Below are positions 47,046-60,413 of a stretch of 64,000 nucleotides of DNA, in pieces. The stretch is taken from positions 28,834,064 through 28,898,063 of the forward strand of contig OZ026840.1 of assembly GCA_964023205.1 (NCBI GenBank), given 5' to 3'. The stretch comes from Lutraria lutraria. Lineage: Eukaryota; Mollusca; Bivalvia; Venerida; Mactridae. The position numbers and the translations under genes were made by a program. Below the pieces are notes generated by a model. That model did no database searches. It had not been told where the DNA came from and was given only the letters and a program-made list of their open reading frames with translations. Position 1 is the stretch's first letter. The number at the start of each line of letters is the position of its first letter.

Positions 47046-47966
47046 AATGTTAACTGTTGGCCTAGCTACACATACCGCGTTGTGATGTAAATTACTAGTA
47101 TAACATCTTTACTACCAAAGACATTTATTTATGTGATCTCGGACAGTGATTCAAAAATATTTTGGTTCTTACAAGTTTGGATTTATTTGCGTGCCATACA
47201 ATGCGCAGTCATATTTGCTTCAGATTTTTTCGTATATTCTGTTTGTGCTGACTTTTGAACACTAGGCAGTTTGAAGCAATGTACAAGACTAAGTGTTGGT
47301 ATTTGCTTCAACATTGTTATTTTTGTAGTTTGCGACGAATTTCGGATTACGGCAGAATTTGAAGCATTCATTTGGTGCCTATTGTGAAAAGTTAGTGATA
47401 TTCGCTACGGAATTTTATTGACATTTCATTTTGTGTCGCCGTTTTGGACATAGACGCAAATTGCAGATTAAGTGTGAATTATGTACAATTAGTGATATTT
47501 TAGACAGATGTGTTATCTTTATACCGTTTGTGAGGACTTAAATTGCGGCTGAATTCGAAGACTTGATTGTTCACCTATTGTGAACAAATTGTGGAATTTG
47601 ATTCGAAATTGTAATTGATATTCCGCTTTGTGTCGCCGTTTCGACACAAGCGATAGACTAAGCATTGATTTGGTGCGTATTGTGAACAAACAAAGATATC
47701 AGTAGCAGAATTGTTTTTGACCTATGTTGTGTCGACGTTAGGACACAGGTGCAATTTGCAAGGCGGAGAAAAGAAACTCAAGCCAGTGCTATATCAGTTC
47801 ATATCATTAGCCCTGACACGTTGTTTTATTTACTACATTGCTTTCTGTACGTAACCAGTGTCGTGATATGTTAGTCGTGGTTTAACATTTTTGGTGGGCC
47901 ATTATTTTCCACTTTATCTAGAAATGAAGAAAAACTCAGTCTTATAAAAGTATTTATACAAATAAA
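47046..47966 (+). other. Receptor 3' UTR (predicted)
   Basis: From the stop to an AATAAA at 47961-47966. Contains diverged repeats with 'tattgtgaa(c/a)a' and 'tttgtgtcgccgttt' spaced about 200 bp apart (47380-47640). Confidence 0.5.
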
Positions 47967-50900
47967 CTTACGCGTATATCATTTTATCGTAAGCAACAAA
48001 CTTTACTGACATAATGTGTTGTTTTGTCCAATATGGGGGATGCGGTGCAGAATTACTTGAAAATGTAGCCTTTTAGTAATTTTATCGGAACCCTCTCTTA
48101 CAAATGTGTGTTCAAGTTCAAATGCCAGTTAGTTTAAAGTTGTGCATTTTATTGACGTCATGCAAACCAAATTAGAAATTTGTCACGTTTAGTTATTTTA
48201 CGATATTCCCCGGAAATGTTCTTTGTTTTCAGCCTAATTACGGAAATCTTCGTAAATTTTCGGCAATGTTCGCTAATTTCCGTCAATTACCCGTTAATTT
48301 ACGTCAATTTCTTTTAAAATTCGCTCATTTCCGGATATTCTCAGAATAAATGTTTTAGGAGAAATATATAAGATTTTTATTTTATTATACATGTATATTA
48401 TTTCTACGCATAATATTCTTTTAATGAGATTGATATGTTTTATTTACTATGTTTTATTTCATTTAAAAATGTACATTTTTTATCATTATATGTAAGCTCG
48501 TTATATATATATGAGGCATTATAGTACTTGGCATTAAGTTCAATGTAGAAATACATGCAATATTAACACAATCAAAGTACTGGAAAACCTGTGAACAAAG
48601 GGCAACAAAGAAAATGAAGAATTTTACCTTTATGTACAATACTCACCAAGAAATTTGTTTTTCTTCAATTGTGTTTGTTAATCAAGAGTGATCTCTCTTC
48701 ACAGATGACTTAACTCAAGATTGACTGAAGTTGGGATAATACAGTGAAACCTGCCTATTCTGAATTTGTTCAGTCTTGGAGAAAATTTTTAATGTCTGTA
48801 TTAACAAGGTTTCTGGTTCAGTAAGTTTTACAATATTTTAATCAAATATAAAAAATACGTTTAATAAACATTTGATATCATACTAATTAATCTGTACGGA
48901 ATAATGTAATTTTTTTCGATTTAGGATTTAGGCGGGGGGGGGGGGGGTCAAGATATGGGGGATCTGTATGAGAGGGGCTCAACTGTATTTTATCCATATA
49001 TTTTATATGTGCTGTACATCTGATGTATGCTTATTTGATATAATATATATTCATAATGTGACCTGCAGGGCATTAAATGCTTTTTATAATGTGTTCTGTG
49101 AAATATAGTCACTTAAGATATATTTTTTAAAACTCTGTTAAAACTTTTAATATTTAATTCATACCATGTTGATTTACTCTATAAAGGGATGTCTAAGAAG
49201 TTTTCAGGACTTGCGCTATACGTTTACGTTGATTTAGAAAACACAAGTATCAACACTGAAGCAATGTCTTATATGACTAATAACGTGTATATGTATGATC
49301 ATAATATTGCAAATAAAAATTCTAAGAAATAATATCAAAACATTTATCAACTTTGAAGGTGTTCACAAATATTTGGTTAATTGTTTCAATTCCATTTACA
49401 AAAATCACCAAACAATACAGTTAACCCCTTTATAAACGGTCACTTTCAAATAAAGACCACCTTGTGAATAAAGGGCACCGTTTTAAAACTATCATTGATT
49501 ATAGAGCGAAATGACCTCCGAATAAAGGCCACCTGTCAATAAAGGCCACATTCCTTTCCGACGGGTGGCCCTTATTCAGAGGGTTGACTGTATAATCAGT
49601 TGTAAACTGTCTTGCGAGTCCTGGTTGCTATGGTGATGGATTTGGTCTTATGAGAGATTATTTACAAAAAGCTTTTCAAAAAGAATAACATTTGACAATG
49701 TAAGAATCTAAAAGAGTTTTAATGATTAGATGATGAAATAATTGTAGCGATACTAAAAGTCCACAAACTTCTTAGACAGCCCTCGTACAGTCATTGTTCA
49801 AATACAACGTACTTTTATTACTTTCATTATGGATCCTGCAATTTCCTTATAGTATTTATATACATTATCTTTATAGAAATATTTGTACACATATTTAACT
49901 TACTCATGAATTCCAGTTTTGTTTCATAATTTTTATTCAATAATTTATATGTATGTACGTTTTAGTGCAAAGATATTAAAAATTTACTGGGGGATTTTTT
50001 AAACCAGTTACTCATTCGGTTGGTTGCAGTTTAAATAAGATTGTACTAGTATAAACCAATCATGATTGGCAATTATCAAAATACTCATTCACGAACATTA
50101 AGTAAATAAATTTTACTTATCATATTTTCGTATTTTATTACTAACGTAACGCGTGAATAATTATTGTTTGTCATTGCATGTTTTTTTTTCATTCATTACA
50201 TTAGACATATTCTATCAAGAGTAAAACATCAAACGCTTGATTAAAAACTTGATGATGACGTCATTACACCAAGGGAGTTAATTCAGGACAAAAAAACAAC
50301 TTGGGCGACTTACTTTTCTCATTTCTTGAGCCGCACAAGTGACTTACTGGATTATGAAATATTATATTATCACGTAATGAAATTAAATATCATGTTACAA
50401 AAAATGCATTATTTTACATGTATACAAGCGTGTTGACAGGTTATTAAAATCTTATTTTACCATTTTATCATTGTGTTCACAAAGTAACTAATAAAAATGT
50501 CTCTAAATTCATGACAGAGTTATCTTCTCTTGCAAATATGCCCCGGTCCCAATCGGAACCCCTTGGCGTTAGTCTAAAGAAAATGCCTTGGACATAGTGT
50601 TGTTGTTTTTGTTCATGTGCTACTTTCCATCATGACAGACCCGGGGAATCCAACGATGGAAACAACATTGTTTTCTTCAATAGGAACCTGATGCTCATTT
50701 TATAAATCGCGAACGACAAACCCGTTTAGAAATATGCCAGTCTGAGAATGAGTTTTTAAAACGAATGCCTAGTGTTAAAATATCACTGACCGGAAACCAC
50801 ATGACCAAAATGTGTAAACCTACACTTATATACAAGGCGTATTTCTCAGTGACGGAAATGCCCGAGTTGTTACGATTGTCCCCGACCGTGTCTCAAGCCA

Positions 50901-52447
50901 GCATTATTTAGTTTACTAGTCAGAAACTCTACCATCACGCCGATTTTCAACGACATTTCAATTATATACGACAGCAGGTTTAACGAACTAGGTTTCATGA
51001 ACTGTATGAGTTCTAACCAGTATAGGTAAATAATGGATGAAATATACAAGGCTTGTAAAGTTCCATATCGCATAAATTAAAAAACAAACTTCAGTCAGCC
51101 AAATCATATAATCAATCCAAAGAACTAAGGCTTTCTATTAGAGGGAAAATGACTTTTATACACGTTGAACTTTATTTAAAGGTTACATTTCTCCTGCCTT
51201 TCGATGAATAAGTACAAAGGGGCTGTCATTTTTTTCAGGTTGTCCTTTTTTACAGGTGGACGGTGATTCAGGTTTAGTTATTTGCGAGTGAAGATTTTTT
51301 AAATTTTGAATCGTCCCCTTTTAAAAAGCTATTTTGATAATTTCTGCATAATAAATTGCATGTATATTTGCAGATGATTTTTCTTTGTGTTCGGCCCCTT
51401 TCCATAGATAAGGTTTTCCAATTAAAATCGCCATTTTGAAAATTTCTGTTTCAAAGATCCGTGGGTACCTTGAATACGGACAAGTTTTGGATTTTACCCA
51501 TGTTATAAATAAAACGCTCAGCTGTTTAAAAAAGCCATGTTTGCGTTGATAAATCTAGCTTTAAGTTAATACAGACTAATGGGACGATAGCTAGGTTTCC
51601 GTTCAAAGTTAAGATCTTCATTGAACATGCTACCATTATGATATCATGATACCCTATTGTCTTTTAATGCACAGATAGCGTGAACACCACAAAGGTTATC
51701 GTATACACTGTTTAATTGACATCTCCGTGAACCTGTTAAGTCTTTAAGCACGCACTGTTTTTCAAAGACAATCGGAATCACTCCAATTTTGTTGAATCAT
51801 TTGAAAGCGCGATTTTGATTGGCTCACAGAGTTTTATAGTATCAAACTCATTTGGAATTCTGTCGATCTAATACTCACACCTTAAAAATGTATCATGGCC
51901 TTCTAATGAGATTTGATGAACTTAATTGTACTCTGTCTGGTTTATGGAAAACAAACATGATACTGAAACTGAACTCGCCTACAGTTGGGGGAAACTACAG
52001 ACAACATGAGTGTGCCTTCGTGTATAAATATGCACATCAATGGTCTCTCCAAATACTTGCTCCAAAGTTCGACAAACGACTTGACTTATTGAAGCAGAAT
52101 TTAAAAATCATCGTACAAAATGAATATACGCTTTATTGCCATAGTAGCTGGTAAAGTTTTAAACAATTTGTATTTTTTGTTAAGTACCTAACTAAAAATA
52201 ATATTATGTATTGCAATTAACCTAGCCAAAAAATGTCATGAATAATGTTTGCATTTTCCTGAATTTCATGGCGTGAACGTTGATTTTTTTTAACAATTTC
52301 AGTAGATCATTTAACGGATTGTTTCACGAGAATTATTCAGTATGATTTTATTTGCAAGCGCAAAAAGCACATCAGGCTGAAATGGTGCTTCAGTTCTAAT
52401 TCAGACCATTGCAAATGGGTTCAAATCGCAGCTAAAATATTCTTTTT
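47967..52447. other. Intergenic, repeat-bearing
   Basis: No gene is supported. Contains a MITE at 49416-49592, a poly-G run near 48935, an AT-rich stretch and CCGTAATTT-like words at 48225-48330 (repeated 'cggaaat/cgtaaatttt'). Confidence 0.45.
49416..49592. mobile_element. MITE with TACAGTTAACCC ends
   Basis: Left 'tacagttaacccctttataaacgg', right 'cagagggttgactgta'. The inner 'aaggccacctgtcaataaaggcc' relates it to copies at 8105 and 8852. Confidence 0.55.
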
Positions 52448-52657
52448 ATGCAAAAAAATGACATTTTATTCGCTGTTTTCTTTTCTACATCGTTTTCTTA
52501 CGTAGCTCTTTATTTCTTTCGTGTAGTTTTTGGTTTGCTTGCGTCACAATGCGACGGAAGGAGGGGACGACTTGACACGTGTGAACCGTGCAAGGAGATG
52601 CTACGTGGCCTGGTTGAAGACACACTGCCCTATGTGTGCTCGTTTGGTCAATGCATG
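52448..52657 (+). CDS. Secreted protein exon 1
   Basis: ATG 52448 through ...SFGQCM; donor gtaagt, phase 0. Includes the signal peptide and CEPC motif. Confidence 0.7.
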
Positions 52658-54664
52658 GTAAGTTGATATTTTAAAAAAGTAACCATAATCCAATTTTTTC
52701 TATAAAAAAAGACTCGCGGTTTTAACTACTTGTATCTGGTGTCTCGTGAGCCAACTTGGCTGGACCTTTCAATGGGGGTAACACTATAATAAACAAAACC
52801 TTTACCTTTTTACTTGTATTTGTTTCTGATTTGTACCTTAATTCATGGATGAACTTGCCTTTATCTTTTTGATAATAAGACAACTAAAATCAAGGTTTAT
52901 AAATTAATCATGCAGTTACTATATATTATGACAACAAAGAAAGTGAAATTTACCCCAAAAATTCCAATGACTCTTAAATTGGTTTGCATTTATTTATTGA
53001 AATAAATGTTATGATATTGAAATTAATCATTATAGCAAAAAAGTAGTAAAAATATTAATCGCTTAATAAAAATGATAAAATTGCAATGGTGATTAATAAA
53101 AATAAATTTATGTTTTAGGAAAATCGACACGGAATGGTCCCATATATTACACATGTATATAACAGTCGCCATGCGAACGACCATGTAACGGTGAGTATTC
53201 ATCATGTTTATTTTGTATCAGAACACCAATGTTTCTTATCCGAACAAATTTATATCTTTCGCGGATCAGCGGAGTTAAACTGCACTTAGAATAAGTTCAT
53301 TAAAAGGCGTCGTTTTACTTTGCATCGTAACTCAGCAGTGAATTCATACACCTGTTAGTGGAAAATAAGTGGAACATTTAATTTTATGTTCTCTTAATTA
53401 ACTATACCAGTACAAACGTCCATCTCTAACCTTATCCTTTTGTCATTTTTTGAAAATCCCAGCCTTACATTAGAAATACCTTACTTGACTATAGGCTACT
53501 GTTTAATCGTTAAACAACGTGCTGGTAATTTGATAAATAAACTGTTTGGGTTTTTGTCTTAACTAAATACGGGTCAATTTTCTTACTATAATTAATCGAT
53601 TCATTAATAAATAGGTAAATCTGCGTGTTTATTTATAGGACAATACTTCGGTTATAAATACAAAATGTATTTTTTTTTATTAAAGCTTAATAATGACTCT
53701 TCGGTTTATATCATAAGTTAATTAAATCAAAGTATGAAAGACTGCATGAAGTAAATCATACTTTGTATTTTGTAATGTGTTCTTCTTAGTTTTGTCTGAA
53801 TATAGTAAAATCGAGTGGTTTGAGTTTTTGACTTCTAATCACAAGTCATACACCACTGTGAATCTAAATCCCATCCGAGTCCGAGAAATTGCAGTACGAC
53901 GGGACTGTCCAGATACTGACTAACAGAATACAGGTACATTGTATCTTCCTTTAATGTTAAAAGCTGAAAAAGTCGTCATACGATCGTGGCTATTGGTGCC
54001 AAGTAAAAACCCAACAGCAACAACAATAGTAACAACAACAACAAAAACAACAGTAGGTGTAGTAAAAAACAACATTAACAACAACAACAGTAGTTGTAGT
54101 AAAAAAACAACATTAACAACAACAACAGTAGTTGTAGTAAAAAAACAACATTAACAACAACAACAGTAGGTGTAGTAAAAAAACAACATTAACAACAACA
54201 ACAGTAGTTGTAGTAAAAAAACAACATTAACAACAACAACAGTAGTTGTAGTAAAAAAACAGTAACAACAACAATAACGACAACAACAACAGTAACAACA
54301 AGAACAATAGAAGAAACAACGACAACAACAACAGTAACGACAACAAAATACATTTCATCGTTCTCTTTTTCAGTTTCAAGGATTGTATGAAAACGTGACT
54401 GGATTTGCATTAGAGATTGAAGAGATTAAACGGGACGTTGTTGTGAAAGATTGTTTGAACCAAAACCTACAAGATAATTTGATGAAAATCAGCTGTTTGT
54501 TGAATCCAGCCCAGTTAGAGAGAGGACTGTCTCAGAATGATTGCGTCAGGAGACTCCCGAGAAGATTTCATAGATTAAACAGATCCGCTAGAATCAATCA
54601 TGTGATGCATTTTATACAGGACGCGTATAAACAACTTAATGATGTCATCCGAGTACTACTCTAG
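52448..54664 (+). CDS. Secreted eight-cysteine, probably helical protein (3 exons)
   Basis: Exons 52448-52657, 53119-53190 and 54374-54664 join in phase 0 to 190 aa. Residues ~5-32 are hydrophobic (signal peptide, cleavage near LLASQC). The mature part is rich in amphipathic helix-forming stretches (e.g. FALEIEEIKRDVV and INHVMHFIQDAYKQLNDVI). Cysteines at about 35, 45, 48, 64, 69, 121, 135 and 151 allow four disulfides. N-glycosylation sequons NVT (~101) and NRS (~163). Size, secretion, helicity and phase-0 introns recall helical cytokines, but I recognise no family and this is only an analogy. Exon 2 (24 codons) is the least certain. A poly(A) signal lies about 300 bp after the stop. Confidence 0.65.
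53119..53190 (+). CDS. Secreted protein exon 2
   Basis: 72 nt between ttttag and gtgagt, phase 0-0, open in the required frame. Short, therefore tentative. Confidence 0.5.
53191..54373. other. Intron 2 of the secreted-protein gene, with 38-bp array
   Basis: 1.2 kb; the last third (54005-54350) is ACA-rich and includes a 38-bp tandem repeat. Confidence 0.6.
54045..54262. repeat. 38-bp minisatellite, ~5.5 copies
   Basis: Unit begins GTAGTTGTAGTAAAAAAAC; the landmark GTAGKTGT occurs at 54053, 54090, 54128, 54166, 54204 and 54242. Followed by irregular (ACA)n to ~54350. Confidence 0.9.
54374..54664 (+). CDS. Secreted protein exon 3
   Basis: Acceptor tttttcag; encodes the C-terminal 96 residues and stop TAG 54662-54664. 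Confidence 0.75.
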   Translation, partial: FQGLYENVTGFALEIEEIKRDVVVKDCLNQNLQDNLMKISCLLNPAQLERGLSQNDCVRRLPRRFHRLNRSARINHVMHFIQDAYKQLNDVIRVLL

Positions 54665-54967
54665 TTACCGAACTATTTAGATATCCGAACTAGTCCGAAA
54701 ACCAGCACTTTTTGCTTGTGTTCGATCACTGTAACGTCACATCACGTCACGTATGATGTCATAACACTGTCATCTTACGGTTTATGAACTTTATTACTTC
54801 AGTGTTTTATGAAATATCATTTTTTCATTTGATCTGCCTTAAAATATCTGAGATATTTGACATTCGTAATAAATTATTGCATTTTCCATTTCTTAGTCAA
54901 AATATATTTACTGTATACATTGAAATTTTATTTTTACACGTTTTTATACTTATTCATCTATATTTGT

Positions 54968-54973
54968 AATAAA
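54968..54973 (+). terminator. Poly(A) signal of the secreted-protein gene
   Basis: AATAAA, 304 bp after the stop codon. Confidence 0.45.
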
Positions 54974-55489
54974 ATGCTGCAATCGAATTATTGTTCTTAC
55001 AGTAAATGTCTTTATTGTTTGGTGTCTCCATAAACTTGTGGAGTCTTAGTTCGTTTAAACATATTGTATTGCTTTTAACTTTCACATAACATAACATTGA
55101 GTAAATATTACAATTTGTACAAAGGGGTCGTGCCACAAGTTCTAAAAACTTAGTAAGGGCTCTTCCCGTTACACCCCTACTAAACGGTGGCTCTTTCACA
55201 TTTTTGTGATCTGTTAAATACGAGCTATTGACACGTCCGTTATAGAGCCCTCGAGCAAAACACAGGTAAGCACATTTTATAAAAGTATCCGTTTTTAATG
55301 ATCAAAAATCGAAGAATGCGATGTGATCTAGGATATTTTTCTCGTCATTTTGCGTGCAATTTTCGACAAGAATTACCCCAAAATGACGTTGCTAGAACTT
55401 TTACAAATAGCCTAAATATATCAACTCATGCGTTTTCTTTCACGAGGAGACACATCTGGAGTGATTTCTCTTCCGTGAAGTGGATGCTG

Positions 55490-56347
55490 TGTCACACCAT
55501 ATAGGGATCCTTTCAAATATAGATCCTCGGGGAGCTGTATTCGTAAACGTTTCCGTAAACTGCTCCCCGTGGAGCTCTTTTCGCCGAATAGAGCTCCCGT
55601 ACTAAACAAGAGGCTGTATTCGGAGTAGTTGTTGCTGTAAGTCGGATAGAGCTCCCGTACTAAACAAGAGGCTGTATTCGGAGTAGTTGTTGCTGTAAGT
55701 CGGATAGAGCTCCCGTACTAAACAAGAGGCTGTATTCGGAGTAGTTGTCGCTCTAAGTCGGATAGAGCTCCCGTACTAAACAAGAGGCTGTATTCGGAGT
55801 AGTTGTTGCTTTAAGTCGGATAGAGATCCCTTATTATCAGATACAAGATAAAATTAATTAAATATTAAACGATCATAAATTTGTTATTTACTTGACGGCG
55901 CGATATGTCGATTTCCAATGCATTAGCGATGTAGTAATGAGACTGTCCGTCCGTTCAACCGTCTGTCTGTCATGTACATGTGATAAGTTTGTGGCTGTTC
56001 GGTTCATCCAGCCAATATGCGGTTAAAAGTTGTATTCTGGAAATAAGAAGTGTGGTGTGGTTTAGATTAACAAAAAAGTCAAATAGATAACCTCACAAAA
56101 CCTTGTGAGAACGTCATACTGTCTATTTGTTTGTCTGACAGTTGTCTTCTGTCCGTACATTAATTCAAGGAAATTAAATAATCCCTGCTTAACAATTTGG
56201 CCAAAATTTGCTGACTCTCAGTAAAGTAACTGGTTTTCGTTGACATGTATATCATCGTATTGACAAAAGTGTATTTAAAGTGTGTCATTCACTGAATAGA
56301 GCTACCTCGGGGAGCTATATTCGAAAGGATCCCTATAGGGTGTGACA
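55490..56347. mobile_element. ~860-bp TIR element carrying a 58-bp tandem array
   Basis: Left end 'tgtcacaccatatagggatc' continuing to 'ctttc', right end the inverted 'gaaaggatccctatagggtgtgaca'. A further inner pair 'cctcggggagct' is present near both ends, as direct rather than inverted copies. No transposase frame. Target duplication not clear. Confidence 0.65.
55589..55830. repeat. 58-bp tandem repeat, ~4 copies
   Basis: Unit starts TAGAGCTCCCGTACTAAACA; starts at 55589, 55647, 55705 and 55763, with a partial unit at 55821. Copies differ at one or two bases only. Confidence 0.95.
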
Positions 56348-58507
56348 AAGGTGAACTATCGTGTAGTTTCAAAAACTCAGCCCAATACCTCATCCTACAA
56401 AGAAATTCAACTTTGTTCCGAACAACAGCAGTGCCTTCAGAGCTTTGATTAAATAACGAAACGCATGTTTGTGGTCATGTAACTGAAAGTCACTGGTGAG
56501 GTAGTAGTGAACACTGTTGGTGGTAGTGAATAGATTTGTGTAACAAAGTGATACAATGTAGACGTGAAATTATTGGATTATAGACACGTAATGCCATCTC
56601 GTGTTATGAATTTATTGATATTGCTGAACTTTATGTACTGTTTGATTTCAAACTCTAATGGAAATTCTAAATTTAGAATCATTTATTAGACTTTTGTCTT
56701 TTCCAGATGACGTCATTGATTGCCAGTGGGTGCAGTGGTAAGATGCTCGCTGATGAATTGAGAGGTCCTGGGTTCAATCCCCGGTCGGAGCATATTACTT
56801 TTTATATTTTTTTTCTTGATAGAACATTTTTTTCTCACTTAATTAGCTAAGATATCAAAGCGGAAGCATGCTTGTGTTTAAAAAAAATGAGTAAACATAC
56901 AAGCTAGTTTAAAGCAATTTAGAAAACCTGATCACATTCAAACTGTTATAGCCGAAAATCTATCTGGTGAAAGTGTTTTATATTTTCACATCTTGTTTAT
57001 ATATCTTTGAAGAATTTTTTTATCTAAGTCTTATAGAATGCCCCCACACAGTGGCACTGGTTATAGTTGTTTGAACAAATGTGCATTTTTTGCTTCTGTG
57101 AAAACGGGAATCTGTTTTATGCACATGCGTTTATTTTAGATGAAAAAAAAATGTTAAAAGCAATGTTCATTTGTTGCTAAAGGTCATTTTGTTAAATGAA
57201 TGGGTCCAAAATGTAAACCAACACAAAACACTATTCTACAAAAACTAATTTTATGCCCATTTTTTTTCTAAATAATGCCCTGTTTTTTCAAATTTGGGCA
57301 ACAATGATAAGAGGGGGTGTGGCACTTCAAATATATAAAAAAATATAATGGGACGGTGAAATTTGCTAAAATTTAAAATAAATGTCTTACAGTTTCTAAA
57401 AAGGAATAAAAGTAATGAAAGCTGTTACAGACCGAAATCCTTAATAGCTGCACTTCAGTCTTAATTTCGTTTTAAAAAATATTTCTTTCGTACATGCCCT
57501 TGTTCACTCTGTTATATCATCGACCAAATTGGTCAGCTTATCTACGCGTTATGAAGTAAAATTGATTTTTTTTCTAGGTATGTGTCTCCATCAATGTTAT
57601 CTAAACTTTCATAAACCCCTCAAAATATTGATATGTTACGATGATATAATATGCAGGCCTATTAAAATCGCTGATGTGAACACTTTTCAATGTAAACAAA
57701 GGGAACGATAAATAGATAGCACGTACAGAGGACAAAGTTATTTTCAGTAAAGTTCGGCTATACTACTGATGGGATTCGTATGAAAATTTATAGGAATGAT
57801 CTTTACTAAGTGAAGTTGCACCTATATCAAACGTTTTACTGTTGAGTGATTTTTAACGAAGTTGTGGCCCTTTAATTTTGTATACATAAAGTCAACACAC
57901 AGCCTTCATCTTTAAAACTGCTGAGGAAATTTCAGTGCACAGAAATGTTTGTCACAAAGCTTAGCTATGCAGTTTTATTCTTGTAACTATTAATACGATG
58001 TACTTACATTCCAAGAGTATATACAATGCGACACAGTATGTTTAAATTTACAAAAGTACTAAAAGAAACGAATAAATGTAAACTTAATATTAAGAGCTGT
58101 ATGTACGTAGGCTATTCTTTTCTTACTTTTGATTTCTGACAATCATTTTTACTTAATTAACAAAATTCTCATATTTACAAATTAAGCTAGATAATAACTG
58201 TACTGTATTGGTAAATTGATGATTTTGTTCTGTTCTGTTACATTTTATGTTATTTTCAATGTTTGTAAAATGTTGCTTATAGTTCACGCATGTAAGTGTA
58301 TGTTTATGTTTATTTGACGATGGGCTGTAATGCTTAAGTCTTAATAAAGTATATGTTCTGTTCTGTTTATGTATGCCCAAAGTGTCTGTGTGATATATTA
58401 TGATAGTTTAGTGTCCGTTCAATTCTGCACAATAACAGTTGATATACTTGATTAATAGGATTAATATATTATGGAAAAATATATTATTGAGTTCAGATTC
58501 ATTTTAC
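56348..58507. other. Intergenic with SINE head and LINE-like tail
   Basis: tRNA-like head at 56728-56795 (A-box-like 'tgcagtggtaagatgc', B box 'gggttcaatcccc'). LINE-like 3' tail at about 58190-58370 ending in TGTTCTGTTCTG. No gene. Confidence 0.5.
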
Positions 58508-58860
58508 TTAAAGCCCCATTAGCCTTTTGCTGTAGAAAAATATATGCAAAAACATTTTAATTGCTGATATTATCTCAAGATAATTATTACCGACGAAACG
58601 AGCCCTTTTTCGTCTGAAAACACTCATTTCACTGTGATTTTTGCTTTTGTAAACATGAAATATGTAGAGCGCGTGACGTCACTTTACTACGTGTGCATAG
58701 CAGTCGGGAAAACAAAGGTGTTCTATAAATAGTATTTATTTCAATGATATTGAAAAAAATACGATAGTGGTTTCGGAAACATTTTTTCTTGCTATAAAGT
58801 ATGCACGGGAGGAAAACACACTATTAGGACCAATACATTTATAAGCTTCTGGGACTTTAA
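58508..58860. mobile_element. TTAA-flanked MITE (piggyBac-like), copy 1
   Basis: TTAA at both ends (58508-58511 and 58857-58860); inner inverted ends 'agccccattagcctt' and 'aagcttctgggact'. 353 bp, about the same length as copy 2. Confidence 0.65.
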
Positions 58861-60413
58861 AAAGTGTTGATCCTTTTTTGGTAAATTGTATATGAGATAT
58901 GATTTTGTAAAATGAATCAGTTCGAATGTTATTTGCCTGTTATTTTTACCCCCTTGGCCACGTTTCCCCTACAAAATGTCTTCCGATGTAAATACACCAT
59001 ACATTGTTGGCCAGTTTTTCCCCTCCTGGCCACTTTTTCTCTTTGTCATCAAATATTATTAAATCAAACAGTCTTGGCAATTTTTACCCTCCTAGCCACC
59101 TTTTCCCCTACACCCCTGAACTAACCATTATATTATTTTGTTACATTCATTGTCACTTTGCCCCCTCTGGGCGACTCAGAAATATGAAGGTAAAGACGTA
59201 AGTATTGACTCAGAAATATTAACTAAGAAATATGAACACACAGAAATATAAACGAACAGACGTGAGTATAAGCTCAGAAATATGAACATACAGACGTTAC
59301 TTTGAACTCAGAAATATGAATGCTATTTCATAAATGACTTTCATTGATAATACATGTTTATGCATATTGTGTAGTGTTTGTTTAAGTATTATCTTATAAT
59401 ACAGATTTCATTATGTTGCCTTTGACTGTTGTAAAATACTTGATCCACATAAATATTTTATAAGTTTCATGTCTGCGTAGATGTTATCATCTACATGCTC
59501 TGTTTTTATAAGATTAGCAATGCTTTGACATTGCTTATAGTCGTATTGATATATATCATTGCGTGTGTTGAAGTCATTATGTTAAGTCTTTATTGAATTT
59601 TTTAACACTTTTCTTTTTTCTGATGTTTAAGAAATTTAACTCACCATTGAAGATATTATATCATTGATTATTACTTCACATTATTATGTTGTATGATACT
59701 GACTGCATGAATGTTGGTATCCTTCCATCCACATTACAGACTATCTTAATGTCTTGAATATCCTTTAAATTCTTTTAACTTGTAATGCGTATAAAATAGG
59801 TATATATGTACACTGAATACATTTTTGTTGATGTATACAATGAATATAGAGAATGAACCAGACTGATTTGTCCACAGGTAAGTAAATATCGACATTCTCT
59901 TGATTGCAAGTGCTGCAATAATTGAATACATATTGTTTAAAAATGAATAATTCAACAAATAATAATAAAATGCAGCAAAAACAGCGTTTTTGTTATGTTA
60001 GTTATGGTGTGAAGGTGTGAAAAAGTTTTACCTTATAAGGTTTTCTACAGTTTGCTTTAATCCCCGGGGCACAAATATTACAATATGGACGTAAATTAAA
60101 GCGTGTTTTTAATTTTAGGTAAATATCTATTAAATTGTTCAGTATTTTCTTACTCAAATAAAAAGACACTAAGTATAATTTACCACCAACCAGCCCATGA
60201 AAATACATTACTGTTAATACTGAAATAGATTTATTAGACATACTTTAGTATAAGATATACATATTCAAACGTTGTTTACAAGCATTAGCACAGTGGTACA
60301 AAAGGTGTTAAAATTATGTTTCTATTTATCATTTCATGATCTGGTGTATAGCAATTCTCTTGGTAGAGTCGCACATACGCCTTTGTTTTTTCGTTTGTGC
60401 CGTGCAATTTTCA
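58861..60413. other. Intergenic, no gene seen
   Basis: Contains short direct repeats of CCCTCCTGGCCACTTTT type (58945-59110) and 'ctcagaaatatgaa' units (59175-59320). No coding support. Confidence 0.45.

Noticed and set aside
51852..52154. 100-codon frame before the secreted-protein gene
   Set aside because: The frame begins at a non-ATG codon, and no domain or splice sites support it.
54189..54410. Minus-strand Val-rich frame
   Set aside because: Antisense of the ACA-rich 38-bp array in an intron.
56728..56795. Possible tRNA gene
   Set aside because: A and B boxes are present, but the two arms that should form the acceptor stem do not pair; better read as a SINE head.
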